Position numbers and translations under genes: made by a program. Below the pieces are notes generated by a model. That model saw only the letters and a list, made by a program, of their open reading frames with translations, was not told where the DNA came from and did no database searches. Source: Sphingobium cloacae (GTDB lineage Bacteria > Pseudomonadota > Alphaproteobacteria > Sphingomonadales > Sphingomonadaceae). From it: a DNA stretch of 64,000 bases. Shown here in pieces: positions 1 through 7,641 of this stretch. The DNA is taken from positions 620,001 to 684,000 of the forward strand of contig NZ_AP017655.1 of the NCBI RefSeq assembly GCF_002355855.1, read 5' to 3'. The number at the start of each line of letters is the position of its first letter. Within the stretch, counting starts at the first letter, position 1.

Positions 1-483
1 CTTGTTGGGCAGCCCTTCGACCAGGCCGTTCAGCACATCGCGTTCCCGGTCGGTCAGCACATTGAGCCGCGATCGCGCTTCGTCCGCCCGGGCATTCGCG
101 CCGCGATCGGAAAGGGACTGCTGGCGCGCCGATTCCAGGCAGCGGATGAGAACGGTCTTTTCGAACGGCTTTTCGATGAAATCGGCCGCGCCCGCCTTCA
201 TCGCCTGCACCGCCATGTCGATGTCGCCATGGCCCGTCATGATGACGACCGGCAGCATGATGCCCTGCGCCCGCAATTCGCGCTGCACCGCCAGCCCGTC
301 AATATCGGGCATCCGCACGTCCAGCAGCACGCATCCGGGCGCCAGGCCGGGGGCTTCCTTGAGGAAGGGCGCGCCGCCTTCGAACAATTGCACCGCATAG
401 CCGCTGGTTTTCAGCATGAAGGACAGCGAGCGCCGGATCGCCTCGTCATCGTCCACGACATAGATGGGATAGGGTTCGCTCAT
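1..483 (-). CDS. fixJ: FixJ-family two-component response regulator (partial)
   Basis: The 3' end lies outside the window. The visible 161 residues begin MSEPYPIYVVDDDEA and form a complete receiver domain: acidic pocket VVDDDE, phospho-acceptor Asp in CVLLDVRMPD, and the switch Lys in DFIEKPF. A linker follows, then the start of a LuxR-type DNA-binding domain (LTDRERDVLNGLVEGLPNK), the FixJ/NarL architecture. It starts 18 nt downstream of the FixL-type kinase stop on the same strand, so the two are almost certainly co-transcribed and form a cognate pair. In the family FixJ is phosphorylated by FixL under low oxygen and activates fixK-type regulators. The partner assignment is strong; the target genes are inference, although the ompW/hemN promoters nearby carry FNR/FixK-like boxes. 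Confidence 0.88.
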   Translation of the reverse strand, partial: MSEPYPIYVVDDDEAIRRSLSFMLKTSGYAVQLFEGGAPFLKEAPGLAPGCVLLDVRMPDIDGLAVQRELRAQGIMLPVVIMTGHGDIDMAVQAMKAGAADFIEKPFEKTVLIRCLESARQQSLSDRGANARADEARSRLNVLTDRERDVLNGLVEGLPNK

Positions 484-500
484 CCTGTTTCCGCCCCTGC

Positions 501-1700
501 TCAGTCCGCGCTGTCCAATGTGAAGTGAAAGGCCGTTCCGCCCCATGGGGACGGCGTTGCCCAGATGCGTCCGCCATGCCCTTCGATGATCGTCTGGCTA
601 ATGGAGAGGCCCAGTCCCATGCCCGACGCCTTCGTCGTCGCGAACGGCATGAAGAGCGTGCGCGACATATCGGGGTCCAGCCCCGGCCCGCTGTCGGCGA
701 TGACGACCTCCACCCGGCCTTCGTCGGCGGGGGCGGCGGAAAGGCGCAGGATGCGGACGGGGGAATCGGCCATCGCCTCCACGGCGTTCTTGGTCAGGTT
801 GATGACGACCTGCTGCAACTGCACGCGGTTGACCAGCACCTTGTCCACCGCCTTGTCGACGCTGATGTCCATGTCGATGCCGCGGCTGTCCATGCCGATG
901 AAGGCCAGCGCCGCGCCTTCGGCCAGGAGGCCGCGCAGCGGTTCGGGCTGGCGCATCGTTTCGCCGCGTTTGATGAACTCCCGCAACGACCGGATGATTT
1001 CTCCCGCGCGAAGCGCCTGCGCCGCGCTTTCGGCCATCGCCTCGCGCAGCATCTCGCGATCCACCGGCCCGTCCATGTCCAGCAGGTCGCGTCCCGCCTC
1101 CAGATAATTGGCGATGGCGGTCAGCGGCTGGTTGAGTTCATGGGCGAGGGTCGAGGCCAATGTCCCCATCGCCGTGACGCGGGAGGCATGGGCCAGTTCG
1201 GCCTGCAAATCCGCGACGCGCCGTTCGGCCTGCTGTCGTTCGGTCAGGTCGCGGATGAAGCCGGTGAACAGGCGCCTGCGCCCGTCATGGACTTCGCCCA
1301 CGGACAGTTCGATGGGAAAGGTCGACCCGTCCCGCCGCCGCGCGCTGGTCAGGCGGCCGATGCCGATGATGCGCTTTTCGCCGGTCTTGAGATAGCGGTC
1401 GATATAGCCGTCATGCCTTTCCCGGTCGGGAGAGGGCATCAGCATCGAGATATTCTCGCCCAGAACGTCGCTTTCGGCATATTGGAACATGCGCTGGGCC
1501 GCGGCGCTGAAGGATATGATATGGCCGGCCATGTCGATCACGATCAGCGCGTCGGGCACCGTCGCCAGGATCGATCCCAGCAACGCCTGTTCCAGGCTAT
1601 GCTCGCGCGCGCTCAAGCCTTCGGTTTCGTCGTCCGTGACAGCCATCATGCCTTCATGCCGTTTCCCGCCCATGCCAGCAAGACCGGCAAGATGTCCCAT
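501..1700 (-). CDS. fixL: FixL-type oxygen-sensing PAS histidine kinase
   Basis: A 399-aa cytosolic kinase with no obvious membrane segment. Residues ~40-155 are a PAS domain of the heme-binding FixL type: His96 in RHDGYIDRY, Arg102 and Arg116 in IIGIGR line up with the proximal His200, Arg206 and Arg220 of Bradyrhizobium FixL. The residue equivalent to His214 is Arg110 here. A HisKA domain follows with the H-box at His187 ([10 protein letters not shown]), then an N-box ([12 protein letters not shown]) and G-boxes ([19 protein letters not shown]). It lies directly upstream of the FixJ-type regulator. The start is uncertain: Met18/Met19 (MMAVTDDE) would also serve. Heme binding is inferred from residue conservation only. 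Confidence 0.9.
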   Translation of the reverse strand: MGHLAGLAGMGGKRHEGMMAVTDDETEGLSAREHSLEQALLGSILATVPDALIVIDMAGHIISFSAAAQRMFQYAESDVLGENISMLMPSPDRERHDGYIDRYLKTGEKRIIGIGRLTSARRRDGSTFPIELSVGEVHDGRRRLFTGFIRDLTERQQAERRVADLQAELAHASRVTAMGTLASTLAHELNQPLTAIANYLEAGRDLLDMDGPVDREMLREAMAESAAQALRAGEIIRSLREFIKRGETMRQPEPLRGLLAEGAALAFIGMDSRGIDMDISVDKAVDKVLVNRVQLQQVVINLTKNAVEAMADSPVRILRLSAAPADEGRVEVVIADSGPGLDPDMSRTLFMPFATTKASGMGLGLSISQTIIEGHGGRIWATPSPWGGTAFHFTLDSAD

Positions 1701-1798
1701 GCGTCGGATACCCTCCCATGGCTATGCTCGCGCGCGGGGCCGGGCCATCCGGGATAGTCCGTATAGCCTTTTCCGTCGGGGAATCGGATGGGAGGGGG

Positions 1799-2161
1799 AT
1801 GACGTGGACGACGATACGCCTTGAACTTGCCCGCACTCCCGCGTTTCCCAGAGGATCAGCCGCCCGCAGCTATGTGCTGCGCTTGCCGCTCACTGGGGAT
1901 GGCGTGGTGGACGAGAAGGAATATCGCAGTCATCCCGAACTCGCGACCGTGCGGCGGTTCTGGCCGAACGAGCCGGACAAGCGCGGGAGCCTGTTGCGCA
2001 CCGCCGAAGGATGGGTGCTTTCCTATGAACCCGGCGAGGAGGATGACGAACGGATATTCCGGCTCGATAGCCATCCGATCCTGCCCGGCAGCTATCTGAC
2101 CCTGACGGAAGCGGATGGCGAGCGGCTGCCCTTCATGGTGAAGGCCCTGGCCGCGATGTGA
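1799..2161 (+). CDS. Conserved hypothetical protein, 120 aa
   Basis: I do not recognise this protein. The ATG at 1799 is preceded by a strong GGAGGGGG ribosome site, preferred over an in-frame ATG 81 nt upstream. The product is soluble and acidic (MTWTTIRLELARTPAFP...), with no signal peptide or membrane segment, and mentions of a known motif would be guesswork; the pattern of short beta-strand-like stretches ending LTEADGERLPFMVKAL suggests a compact beta-rich fold. It is transcribed divergently from fixL and convergently toward ompW, with a perfect hairpin between it and ompW. The context suggests membership of the oxygen-responsive block, but function is unknown. Confidence 0.7.
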   Translation: MTWTTIRLELARTPAFPRGSAARSYVLRLPLTGDGVVDEKEYRSHPELATVRRFWPNEPDKRGSLLRTAEGWVLSYEPGEEDDERIFRLDSHPILPGSYLTLTEADGERLPFMVKALAAM

Positions 2162-2209
2162 AGCGGCCGGGCGCGGCAAACAAGATGGCATAACGCACGC
2201 TTCTGGAGA

Positions 2210-2235
2210 GGGAAGGCGCCTATCCGCGCCTTCCC
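2210..2235. terminator. Bidirectional stem-loop between convergent genes
   Basis: A 10-bp perfect inverted repeat, GGGAAGGCGC / GCGCCTTCCC, with a 6-nt loop sits between the stop codons of the 120-aa protein and ompW. It lacks a long T-run, but position and symmetry fit a shared terminator. Confidence 0.75.
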
Positions 2236-2245
2236 CGCCCTGTTC

Positions 2246-2908
2246 TCAGAATTTCATCCCGAGGCCGACGCCGAACACCAGCGGGTCGAGATGCAGCTTC
2301 ACCCGCTGGACGCCGGCCGCCGTGGTCGACAGGCGCGCGGTGGTGTCGATGTCCAGATATTTGACATCCAGGTTCAGGAAGACCTTGTCGGTCAGGTCGA
2401 TGTCCACGCCCGCCTGCGCGGCCCAGCCGAAACTGTCGGACATGCGGACCTTCGTCGCCCCCACCGCGCCCTCCAGAGCGTTCGATGCCTTTTCATCGTA
2501 GAACAGCGTATAGTTGATCCCCGCGCCGACATAGGGGCGCAGATGGCCCGCGGGCAGGAAATGATATTGGGCCGTCAGCGTCGGCGGCAGCACCCAGGTG
2601 GAAGCGAGCTTGCCGATGCCGCCGGTGGTGCCGGTCCGTCCGCTCGCGCTATGTTTGGTGGTCGCGGCGATCAGCTCGAAGCCGATATGGTCGCTTGCCA
2701 TATAGGTGAAGTCGATTTCCGGCGTCACGGCATTGTCCACCTTCGCCTTTTCGCCGGGGAAGGCGGGCAGGATGCTGCCGCTCTTTTCATTGGGCGCGAC
2801 CATGATGCCGCGCACCCTGATCAGCACATCGCCTTGCGCCGCCTGAGCGGGAATCGCGAACAGGGCGCTGGCGGCCGCCGCGCCGAGCAGGATCGTCTTG
2901 ATGGTCAT
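2246..2908 (-). CDS. ompW: OmpW-family outer membrane protein
   Basis: A 220-aa protein with a cleavable signal peptide (MTIKTILLGAAAASALFAIPAQAA) and an OmpW-type eight-stranded beta-barrel: DVLIRVRGIMVAPNEKSG near the N-terminus, STWVLPPTLTAQYHFLP, LRPYVGAGINYTLFY, and a C-terminal FGVGLGMKF ending in the Phe typical of outer-membrane barrels. ATG 2908 is chosen over an upstream in-frame codon because it starts exactly at the signal peptide. In enterobacteria OmpW is FNR-controlled; here two FNR/FixK-like palindromes lie 65-100 nt upstream, shared with divergent hemN. The substrate is unknown; a small hydrophobic-solute channel is the family expectation. Confidence 0.9.
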   Translation of the reverse strand: MTIKTILLGAAAASALFAIPAQAAQGDVLIRVRGIMVAPNEKSGSILPAFPGEKAKVDNAVTPEIDFTYMASDHIGFELIAATTKHSASGRTGTTGGIGKLASTWVLPPTLTAQYHFLPAGHLRPYVGAGINYTLFYDEKASNALEGAVGATKVRMSDSFGWAAQAGVDIDLTDKVFLNLDVKYLDIDTTARLSTTAAGVQRVKLHLDPLVFGVGLGMKF

Positions 2909-2972
2909 CGGAATGTCTCCGTCCCTTTTGTTGTCGGTGACGCTCCTTTGCCGCGATGCGACGGCGCGGGCA

Positions 2973-2986
2973 TTGAGTGTGCTCAA
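2973..2986. promoter_or_regulatory. FNR/FixK-type binding site 1
   Basis: The sequence TTGAGTGTGCTCAA is a perfect palindrome matching the CRP/FNR-family core TTGA-N6-TCAA. It lies in the ompW-hemN intergenic region, 65 nt upstream of the ompW start. Binding is inferred from sequence. Confidence 0.7.
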
Positions 2987-2994
2987 GGGAAAAA

Positions 2995-3008
2995 TTGACC
3001 TGCCTCAA
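2995..3008. promoter_or_regulatory. FNR/FixK-type binding site 2
   Basis: TTGACCTGCCTCAA again fits TTGA-N6-TCAA. It is 35 nt upstream of the hemN ATG and its centre is 22 bp (about two helical turns) from site 1, so two dimers could sit on the same DNA face and serve the two divergent promoters. Confidence 0.65.
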
Positions 3009-3042
3009 TGTGCGCTGGCGGGCGTCATGCGATGGCGCGCGC

Positions 3043-4347
3043 ATGTGGACCTATCACCATGACCTGCTCGCCCGGCCCGTGCCGCGCTACACCAGCTATC
3101 CCACCGCCGCGCAATTCCATGACGGGGTGGGCGCCGACCATCTCGCCGCCCGGCTGGAAGCGCTGGACAGGGAAGAGGACATGTCGCTCTATATCCACAT
3201 CCCCTATTGTCATGACATCTGCTGGTATTGCGGCTGCAATACGGGCGCGGCGAACCGGTCCCAGCGGCTTGTGGCCTATGTCATGGCGCTGGAGCAGGAA
3301 ATCGCCGCGATGGCGCAACGGCTGGGCGGTCGGGGCAGGGTGCGGCGCATAGCCTTTGGCGGAGGCAGTCCCAATTCCCTGCCGCTGGTCGATTTCATCC
3401 GCCTGTTGCAGCAGATATTGCTGTGCTTCGACGCGCACCAGGCGGAAATCTCGGTGGAACTGGACCCGCGACGGCTGGACGGCCAGTGGATTTCCGCGAT
3501 GGGGGCCGTGGGGGTGGATCGCGTCAATCTGGGCGTGCAGACCTTCGCCCCGCATGTGCAGACCCGTATCGGCCGCGTCCAGCCGCTCGACATGGTGGAG
3601 CGTGCGGTGGAGCAGCTGCACGGCGCGGGCATCGCGACGGGCTTCGACCTCATGTACGGACTGCCGGGCCAAGGCCTCGACGATCTGGCTGCGACGATCG
3701 AGGCCGGCATCCGGCTGAATCCCGCGCGCGTGGCCTTGTTCGGCTATGCCCATATGCCCCATCTCCTGCCCCGCCAGCGGCGCATCGACGTCAGCGGCAT
3801 GCCGGACATCGCTGCACGGTTCGACATGGCGGCGACGGGATACCGGATGCTGACGGAGGCGGGCTATGTGGCGGTCGGTTTCGACCATTTCGCGCGGCCC
3901 GGGGACGGCCTTGCCCTGGCGCTCGGCGAAGGGCGGTTGCGGCGCAATTTCCAGGGCTTCACCGATGATCCGGCGGAGGTGCTGATCGGTCTGGGCGCCA
4001 GCGCCATCAGCCAGTTTCCCGATCTGATCGTCCAGAATGAGAAGCGGGCCGGCATCTGGCGCCAACTGGTGGAGGACGAGAAACTGTCCGCCGTGCGCGG
4101 GACGGTGAGGACCGCCGACGACCGGGAACGAGGCCGCATCATCGAAGCCCTCCTGTGCCGGGGCGAAGCGGATGCCGGGCTTTGTCCGATGCCCGACCTG
4201 TCGCGATTCGAGGAACTGGGATTGGTGGAGGTGGCGCAGAAGCGCATGGCACTGACGCCGCAGGCGCTTCCCTATGCCCGCAGCATCGCGGCTTGTTTCG
4301 ACGCCTGGCTGCAACCGGCGGAAAAGCGGTTCAGCCATGCGGTATAG
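3043..4347 (+). CDS. hemN: Oxygen-independent coproporphyrinogen III oxidase (radical SAM)
   Basis: A 434-aa radical-SAM enzyme that decarboxylates coproporphyrinogen III to protoporphyrinogen IX without oxygen. The cluster motif CX3CX2C is at Cys56, Cys60 and Cys63 (PYCHDICWYCGCN), followed by the extra Cys typical of HemN. The N-terminal PRYTSYPTA stretch separates true HemN from HemW. The SAM-binding GGGSPNSLP, ELDPR, RVNLGVQTF and FDLMYGLPGQ segments are all present, and a HemN C-terminal domain ends the protein. Length is near the usual ~450 aa. It is divergent from ompW with two FNR/FixK-like boxes upstream, consistent with low-oxygen induction. ATG 3043 is the first sensible start. Confidence 0.95.
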   Translation: MWTYHHDLLARPVPRYTSYPTAAQFHDGVGADHLAARLEALDREEDMSLYIHIPYCHDICWYCGCNTGAANRSQRLVAYVMALEQEIAAMAQRLGGRGRVRRIAFGGGSPNSLPLVDFIRLLQQILLCFDAHQAEISVELDPRRLDGQWISAMGAVGVDRVNLGVQTFAPHVQTRIGRVQPLDMVERAVEQLHGAGIATGFDLMYGLPGQGLDDLAATIEAGIRLNPARVALFGYAHMPHLLPRQRRIDVSGMPDIAARFDMAATGYRMLTEAGYVAVGFDHFARPGDGLALALGEGRLRRNFQGFTDDPAEVLIGLGASAISQFPDLIVQNEKRAGIWRQLVEDEKLSAVRGTVRTADDRERGRIIEALLCRGEADAGLCPMPDLSRFEELGLVEVAQKRMALTPQALPYARSIAACFDAWLQPAEKRFSHAV

Positions 4348-4573
4348 CGCATGGCTGGCGGCAGCGGCGCTTTGTCTGAAATTGCCGCCGGTATATGCGC
4401 CGGACCACGCCGTTCCGGCTGCTTTCGCCTGCGGTTCCTTGCCGGTGGGCTGGGTGCCGCCGTGGCAGCGGAAACCCACCATGCCCTCCCGCACCGATGT
4501 GTCCTGCCACCTTATGCCGTGCGACAGGAAAAAGCCCGGCGTCAAAGCAGGACGCGGCCCGTTTCCCGCCTGA
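4337..4573 (+). CDS. Small putative secreted protein, 78 aa
   Basis: This reading frame starts inside the last codons of hemN (ATG 4337, overlap 11 nt) and encodes MRYSAWLAAAALCLKLPPVYA..., which resembles a signal peptide. The mature part is short, basic and contains VSCHLMPCDRKK, a Cys-His-x3-Cys arrangement that could bind metal. It lies between hemN and the copper oxidase gene copA. I do not recognise a family. The coupling to hemN and the signal-like N-terminus argue that it may be real, but it could be chance in GC-rich DNA. Confidence 0.4.
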   Translation: MRYSAWLAAAALCLKLPPVYAPDHAVPAAFACGSLPVGWVPPWQRKPTMPSRTDVSCHLMPCDRKKPGVKAGRGPFPA

Positions 4574-4697
4574 ACCCCGCGCCATATTGGCCGTTGCATC
4601 CGCCCGGCGGATCGCCCTAATGCGGAGGATCAGGTTCCTTCGGGGGTGATGATCGCCCGGAGGGAAAGATCATTCTTTCAGCAGGCTATCCTTGTTC

Positions 4698-6440
4698 ATG
4701 CCCATCCTTCCGCAGTCCAGCATCGACCGGCGCAGCCTGATCCGGGGAACGGCGGCCCTGACCGGCGCGCTGGCGCTGGCGCGCGCCTTTCCGGCATGGG
4801 CGCGCAGCGGCACGGTGGGAGGCACCGTCGCGCCGGACGTGCTGAGCGGCGACCTGATCCGCCTGACGGTGGGCGAGAGCCATTTCGCGACCGGCGGGCG
4901 ATCGGCCCATGCGGTGACGGTGAACGGCGTGCTGCCCGCGCCGCTCATCCGCCTCAAGGAAGGGCAGAATGTCCGTCTGGCCGTCACCAACAGGCTGAAG
5001 GAAGATACGTCGATCCACTGGCATGGCCTGATCCTGCCCTTCCAGATGGATGGCGTGCCGGGGGTGAGCTTTCCCGGCATCCGGCCCGGCGAAACCTTCA
5101 CCTATGAATTTCCGGTGCGGCAGGCGGGCACCTATTGGTATCACAGCCATTCGGGGATGCAGGAGGCGATGGGTCATTATGGGCCCATCGTCATCGATCC
5201 GGCTGGCCCCGACCCCGTGCGGAGCGATCGCGAGCATGTGGTCGTGCTGTCCGACTGGAGCCCGGTTCATCCGCATGTGCTGTTGAAACGTCTCAAGCAG
5301 ATGGGCGGCTATTTCAACATGCAGAAGCAGACGCTGGCCGGCCTGCTCGCGGGGAAGGACCAGAGCGCGAAGGAACGCCTCCAGTGGGGGGCGATGCGGA
5401 TGGACCCCACCGATATTTCGGACGTGACGGGCGCCACCTACAGCTTTCTGGTGAACGGCCACGGCACGGCGGAGAACTGGACCGGCCTGTTTACGCCGGG
5501 CGAGCGTGTGAGGTTCCGTATCATCAACGCTTCGGCGATGACCAATTTCAATGTCCGCCTGCCGGGGCTGCCGATGACGGTGGTCCAGTGCGACGGGCAG
5601 GATGTGCAGCCGGTCGACACCGACGAGTTCCAGATCGGCATCGCGGAGACCTATGACGTCATCGTCCAGCCCGGCGAGGCGAAGCCCTATGCGCTGGTGG
5701 CGGAGGCGATCGACCGCTCTGGCCTCGTCCGCGCGACGCTCGCCCCGCGCATCGGCATGGCGGCGGAAGTGCCCGCGCTTCGCGAGCGTCCGCTGCTGGG
5801 CATGAAGGATATGGGCATGGACATGCCGGATATGCCCATGCCGGATATGCATGGCGGCCATGACGGGGCGATGGGCGGCCATTCGATGAAGATGCGGGAC
5901 AAGTCGGCCGCGCCCCAGGTGAAGATGGGGCCGGGGGTCGCCACCCTTTCGCCCATGCCCGTCGACCGGATCGCCGACCGTCCGACGGGCCTTGAGGATG
6001 TGGGGCATCGGGTGCTGACCTATGCCGACCTCAAATCCCTCACGCCCAATCCGGACCAGCGGACGCCCACGCGCTCGCTCGACATCCACCTGACCGCCAA
6101 CATGGAACGCTATATGTGGTCCTTCGACGGGGTGAAGCTGTCCGACGGGGCGGAACCCATCGCCTTCCGTCATGGGGAGCGGGTGCGGGTGACCCTCATC
6201 AACGACACGATGATGCCGCATCCCATCCACCTGCACGGCCATTTCTTCGAACTGGTGACGGGGGCGGGCGGCCACCATCCGCGCAAGCATACGGTGAACG
6301 TGCTGCCGGGAGGAAAGCTGAGTTTCGACCTCACCGCCGATGCCCTCGGCGATTGGGCGTTCCATTGCCATATGCTGATGCACATGCACTCCGGCATGAT
6401 GCGGGTCGTGACGGTGCGGCATGAGGGGGAGGGGGCATGA
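4698..6440 (+). CDS. copA: Copper-resistance multicopper oxidase CopA
   Basis: A 580-aa periplasmic multicopper oxidase. The N-terminus has a twin-arginine signal (SIDRRSLIRGTAALTGALAL). All four copper-ligand motifs are visible: HWHG (~107-110), WYHSHSG (~150), HPIHLHGH and HCHMLMHMHSGMM near the C-terminus. A Met/His-rich insertion (MKDMGMDMPDMPMPDMHGGHDG) around residue 370 is typical of CopA/PcoA and likely binds Cu(I). ATG 4698 is preferred to the TTG two codons upstream. It overlaps copB by 4 nt, so both are translated together. The family oxidises Cu(I) to less toxic Cu(II) in the periplasm. Confidence 0.95.
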   Translation: MPILPQSSIDRRSLIRGTAALTGALALARAFPAWARSGTVGGTVAPDVLSGDLIRLTVGESHFATGGRSAHAVTVNGVLPAPLIRLKEGQNVRLAVTNRLKEDTSIHWHGLILPFQMDGVPGVSFPGIRPGETFTYEFPVRQAGTYWYHSHSGMQEAMGHYGPIVIDPAGPDPVRSDREHVVVLSDWSPVHPHVLLKRLKQMGGYFNMQKQTLAGLLAGKDQSAKERLQWGAMRMDPTDISDVTGATYSFLVNGHGTAENWTGLFTPGERVRFRIINASAMTNFNVRLPGLPMTVVQCDGQDVQPVDTDEFQIGIAETYDVIVQPGEAKPYALVAEAIDRSGLVRATLAPRIGMAAEVPALRERPLLGMKDMGMDMPDMPMPDMHGGHDGAMGGHSMKMRDKSAAPQVKMGPGVATLSPMPVDRIADRPTGLEDVGHRVLTYADLKSLTPNPDQRTPTRSLDIHLTANMERYMWSFDGVKLSDGAEPIAFRHGERVRVTLINDTMMPHPIHLHGHFFELVTGAGGHHPRKHTVNVLPGGKLSFDLTADALGDWAFHCHMLMHMHSGMMRVVTVRHEGEGA

Positions 6441-7546
6441 AAATGCTTGCGTCCGCCGCGGCATTGGTTTTCGCTTTCGCGCCGCCGGCCCTGCTGGCGC
6501 AGGACAGTCACGGCCAGATGGACCACGGCCAGATGGACCACGGCCAGATGGACCACGGCCAGATGGACCACGGCCAGATGGACCACGGCCAGATGGACCA
6601 CGGCCAGATGGACCACGGCCAGATGGACCACGGCCAGATGGACCACGGCCAGATGGACCACGGCCAGATGGACCACGGCCAGATGGACCACGGCCAGATG
6701 GACCACGGGCCGGGGCAGGATCATCCGGCCCATCCCATGCCTGCCCCGCCTCCCTCGTCCAGCCATCCGCATGCCGGACATGGGGCGGGCGTTCCCGTGG
6801 ACGCGATCCCGAAAGGAAGCGCGCCCATGCCGCCCGCCGATCATGCCGCCGAAGCCTATTACGATCGCGCCGACATGCAGCGCGCCCGTGCGGCGATGCT
6901 GCGGGAAAGCGGCGGGATGGTCTTTTCCCAGTTCATGCTGGACCGGATGGAATATCAGGCGCGCAAGGGGGCGGACGGCTATCACTGGGAAGGAGAGGGC
7001 TGGATCGGCGGCGACATCAACCGCTTCGCCTTCAAGAGCGAGGGGGAAGGGGAAATCGGCGGCCCGCTGGAGCGCGCGGAGATGCAGGCCCTCTACAGCC
7101 GCGCCATTGGTCCATGGTTCAACCTGGAGGCCGGCATACGTCATGACATCCGCCCGCAACCACAGCGAACCTATGCGGTTATCGGGTTGGAAGGATTGGC
7201 GCCTTATTGGTTCGAGATCGGCGTGCAGGCTTTTCTTTCCGACAAGGGCGACGCCCATCTTCGGCTGGAAGGAAGTTACGACCAGCGCATCACCCAGCGG
7301 GTGATCCTGCAACCTGCGGCCAAAGTGAATATCGCGGCGCAGGATGTCCCGGAACTGGGTATCGGATCGGGCTTTTCCGACATCGAACTGGGCTTGCGCC
7401 TGCGCTATGAATTCGCCCGCGAATTCGCGCCCTATATCGGCATCAACTGGGAACGCAAACTGGGCGACAGCGCCGCCTATGCACGGGCCGGGGGAGAGCG
7501 GGTGTCGTCAACCAGCATGGTCATGGGGGTGCGGTTCTGGTTTTGA
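6437..7546 (+). CDS. copB: Copper-resistance outer membrane protein CopB with long HGQMD repeat
   Basis: A 369-aa protein with signal peptide (MKMLASAAALVFAFAPPALLAQ), a Met/His/Asp-rich segment of 13 identical HGQMD pentapeptides (residues ~25-89), a proline/histidine linker, and a CopB-type C-terminal beta-barrel (VFSQFMLDRMEYQ ... YEFAREFAPYIGINWERKLG ... MGVRFWF, with terminal Phe). The ATG overlaps the copA stop. The family sits in the outer membrane and sequesters copper together with CopA. The repeat is far longer and more uniform than the irregular Met/His motifs usually seen in CopB. Confidence 0.93.
   Translation: MKMLASAAALVFAFAPPALLAQDSHGQMDHGQMDHGQMDHGQMDHGQMDHGQMDHGQMDHGQMDHGQMDHGQMDHGQMDHGQMDHGQMDHGPGQDHPAHPMPAPPPSSSHPHAGHGAGVPVDAIPKGSAPMPPADHAAEAYYDRADMQRARAAMLRESGGMVFSQFMLDRMEYQARKGADGYHWEGEGWIGGDINRFAFKSEGEGEIGGPLERAEMQALYSRAIGPWFNLEAGIRHDIRPQPQRTYAVIGLEGLAPYWFEIGVQAFLSDKGDAHLRLEGSYDQRITQRVILQPAAKVNIAAQDVPELGIGSGFSDIELGLRLRYEFAREFAPYIGINWERKLGDSAAYARAGGERVSSTSMVMGVRFWF
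6509..6703 (+). repeat. 13 perfect 15-bp tandem repeats in copB
   Basis: The unit CACGGCCAGATGGAC is repeated 13 times without a single base difference (195 bp), each copy encoding HGQMD. Because the unit is a multiple of three, gain or loss of copies stays in frame and only alters the number of metal-binding pentapeptides. Confidence 0.98.
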
Positions 7547-7612
7547 CGATGGCGCGCAGGAGCCGCTGGGGAAACCGTTCATGCCCGGGAGCAGGTCCAT
7601 GACGGGACATGC

Positions 7613-7641
7613 CTGATGCAGGGTGCAGGCGTTTGCATCAG
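7613..7641. terminator. Stem-loop between convergent copB and asmA-like gene
   Basis: CTGATGCA / TGCATCAG form an 8-bp perfect stem around a 13-nt loop, overlapping the stop codon of the AsmA-like gene. It is modest and has no T-run, so its terminator role is tentative. Confidence 0.4.

Noticed and set aside
3025..4599. 524-aa frame antisense to hemN
   Set aside because: Composition (His/Gln/Arg-rich) and complete overlap with a well-conserved gene show it is a shadow frame; the same holds for long antisense frames over copA, mdtBC, the receptors and the glycosyltransferases.
6509..6703. Short direct repeats that might suggest a CRISPR array
   Set aside because: The units are contiguous 15-mers without spacers and are translated in frame in copB.
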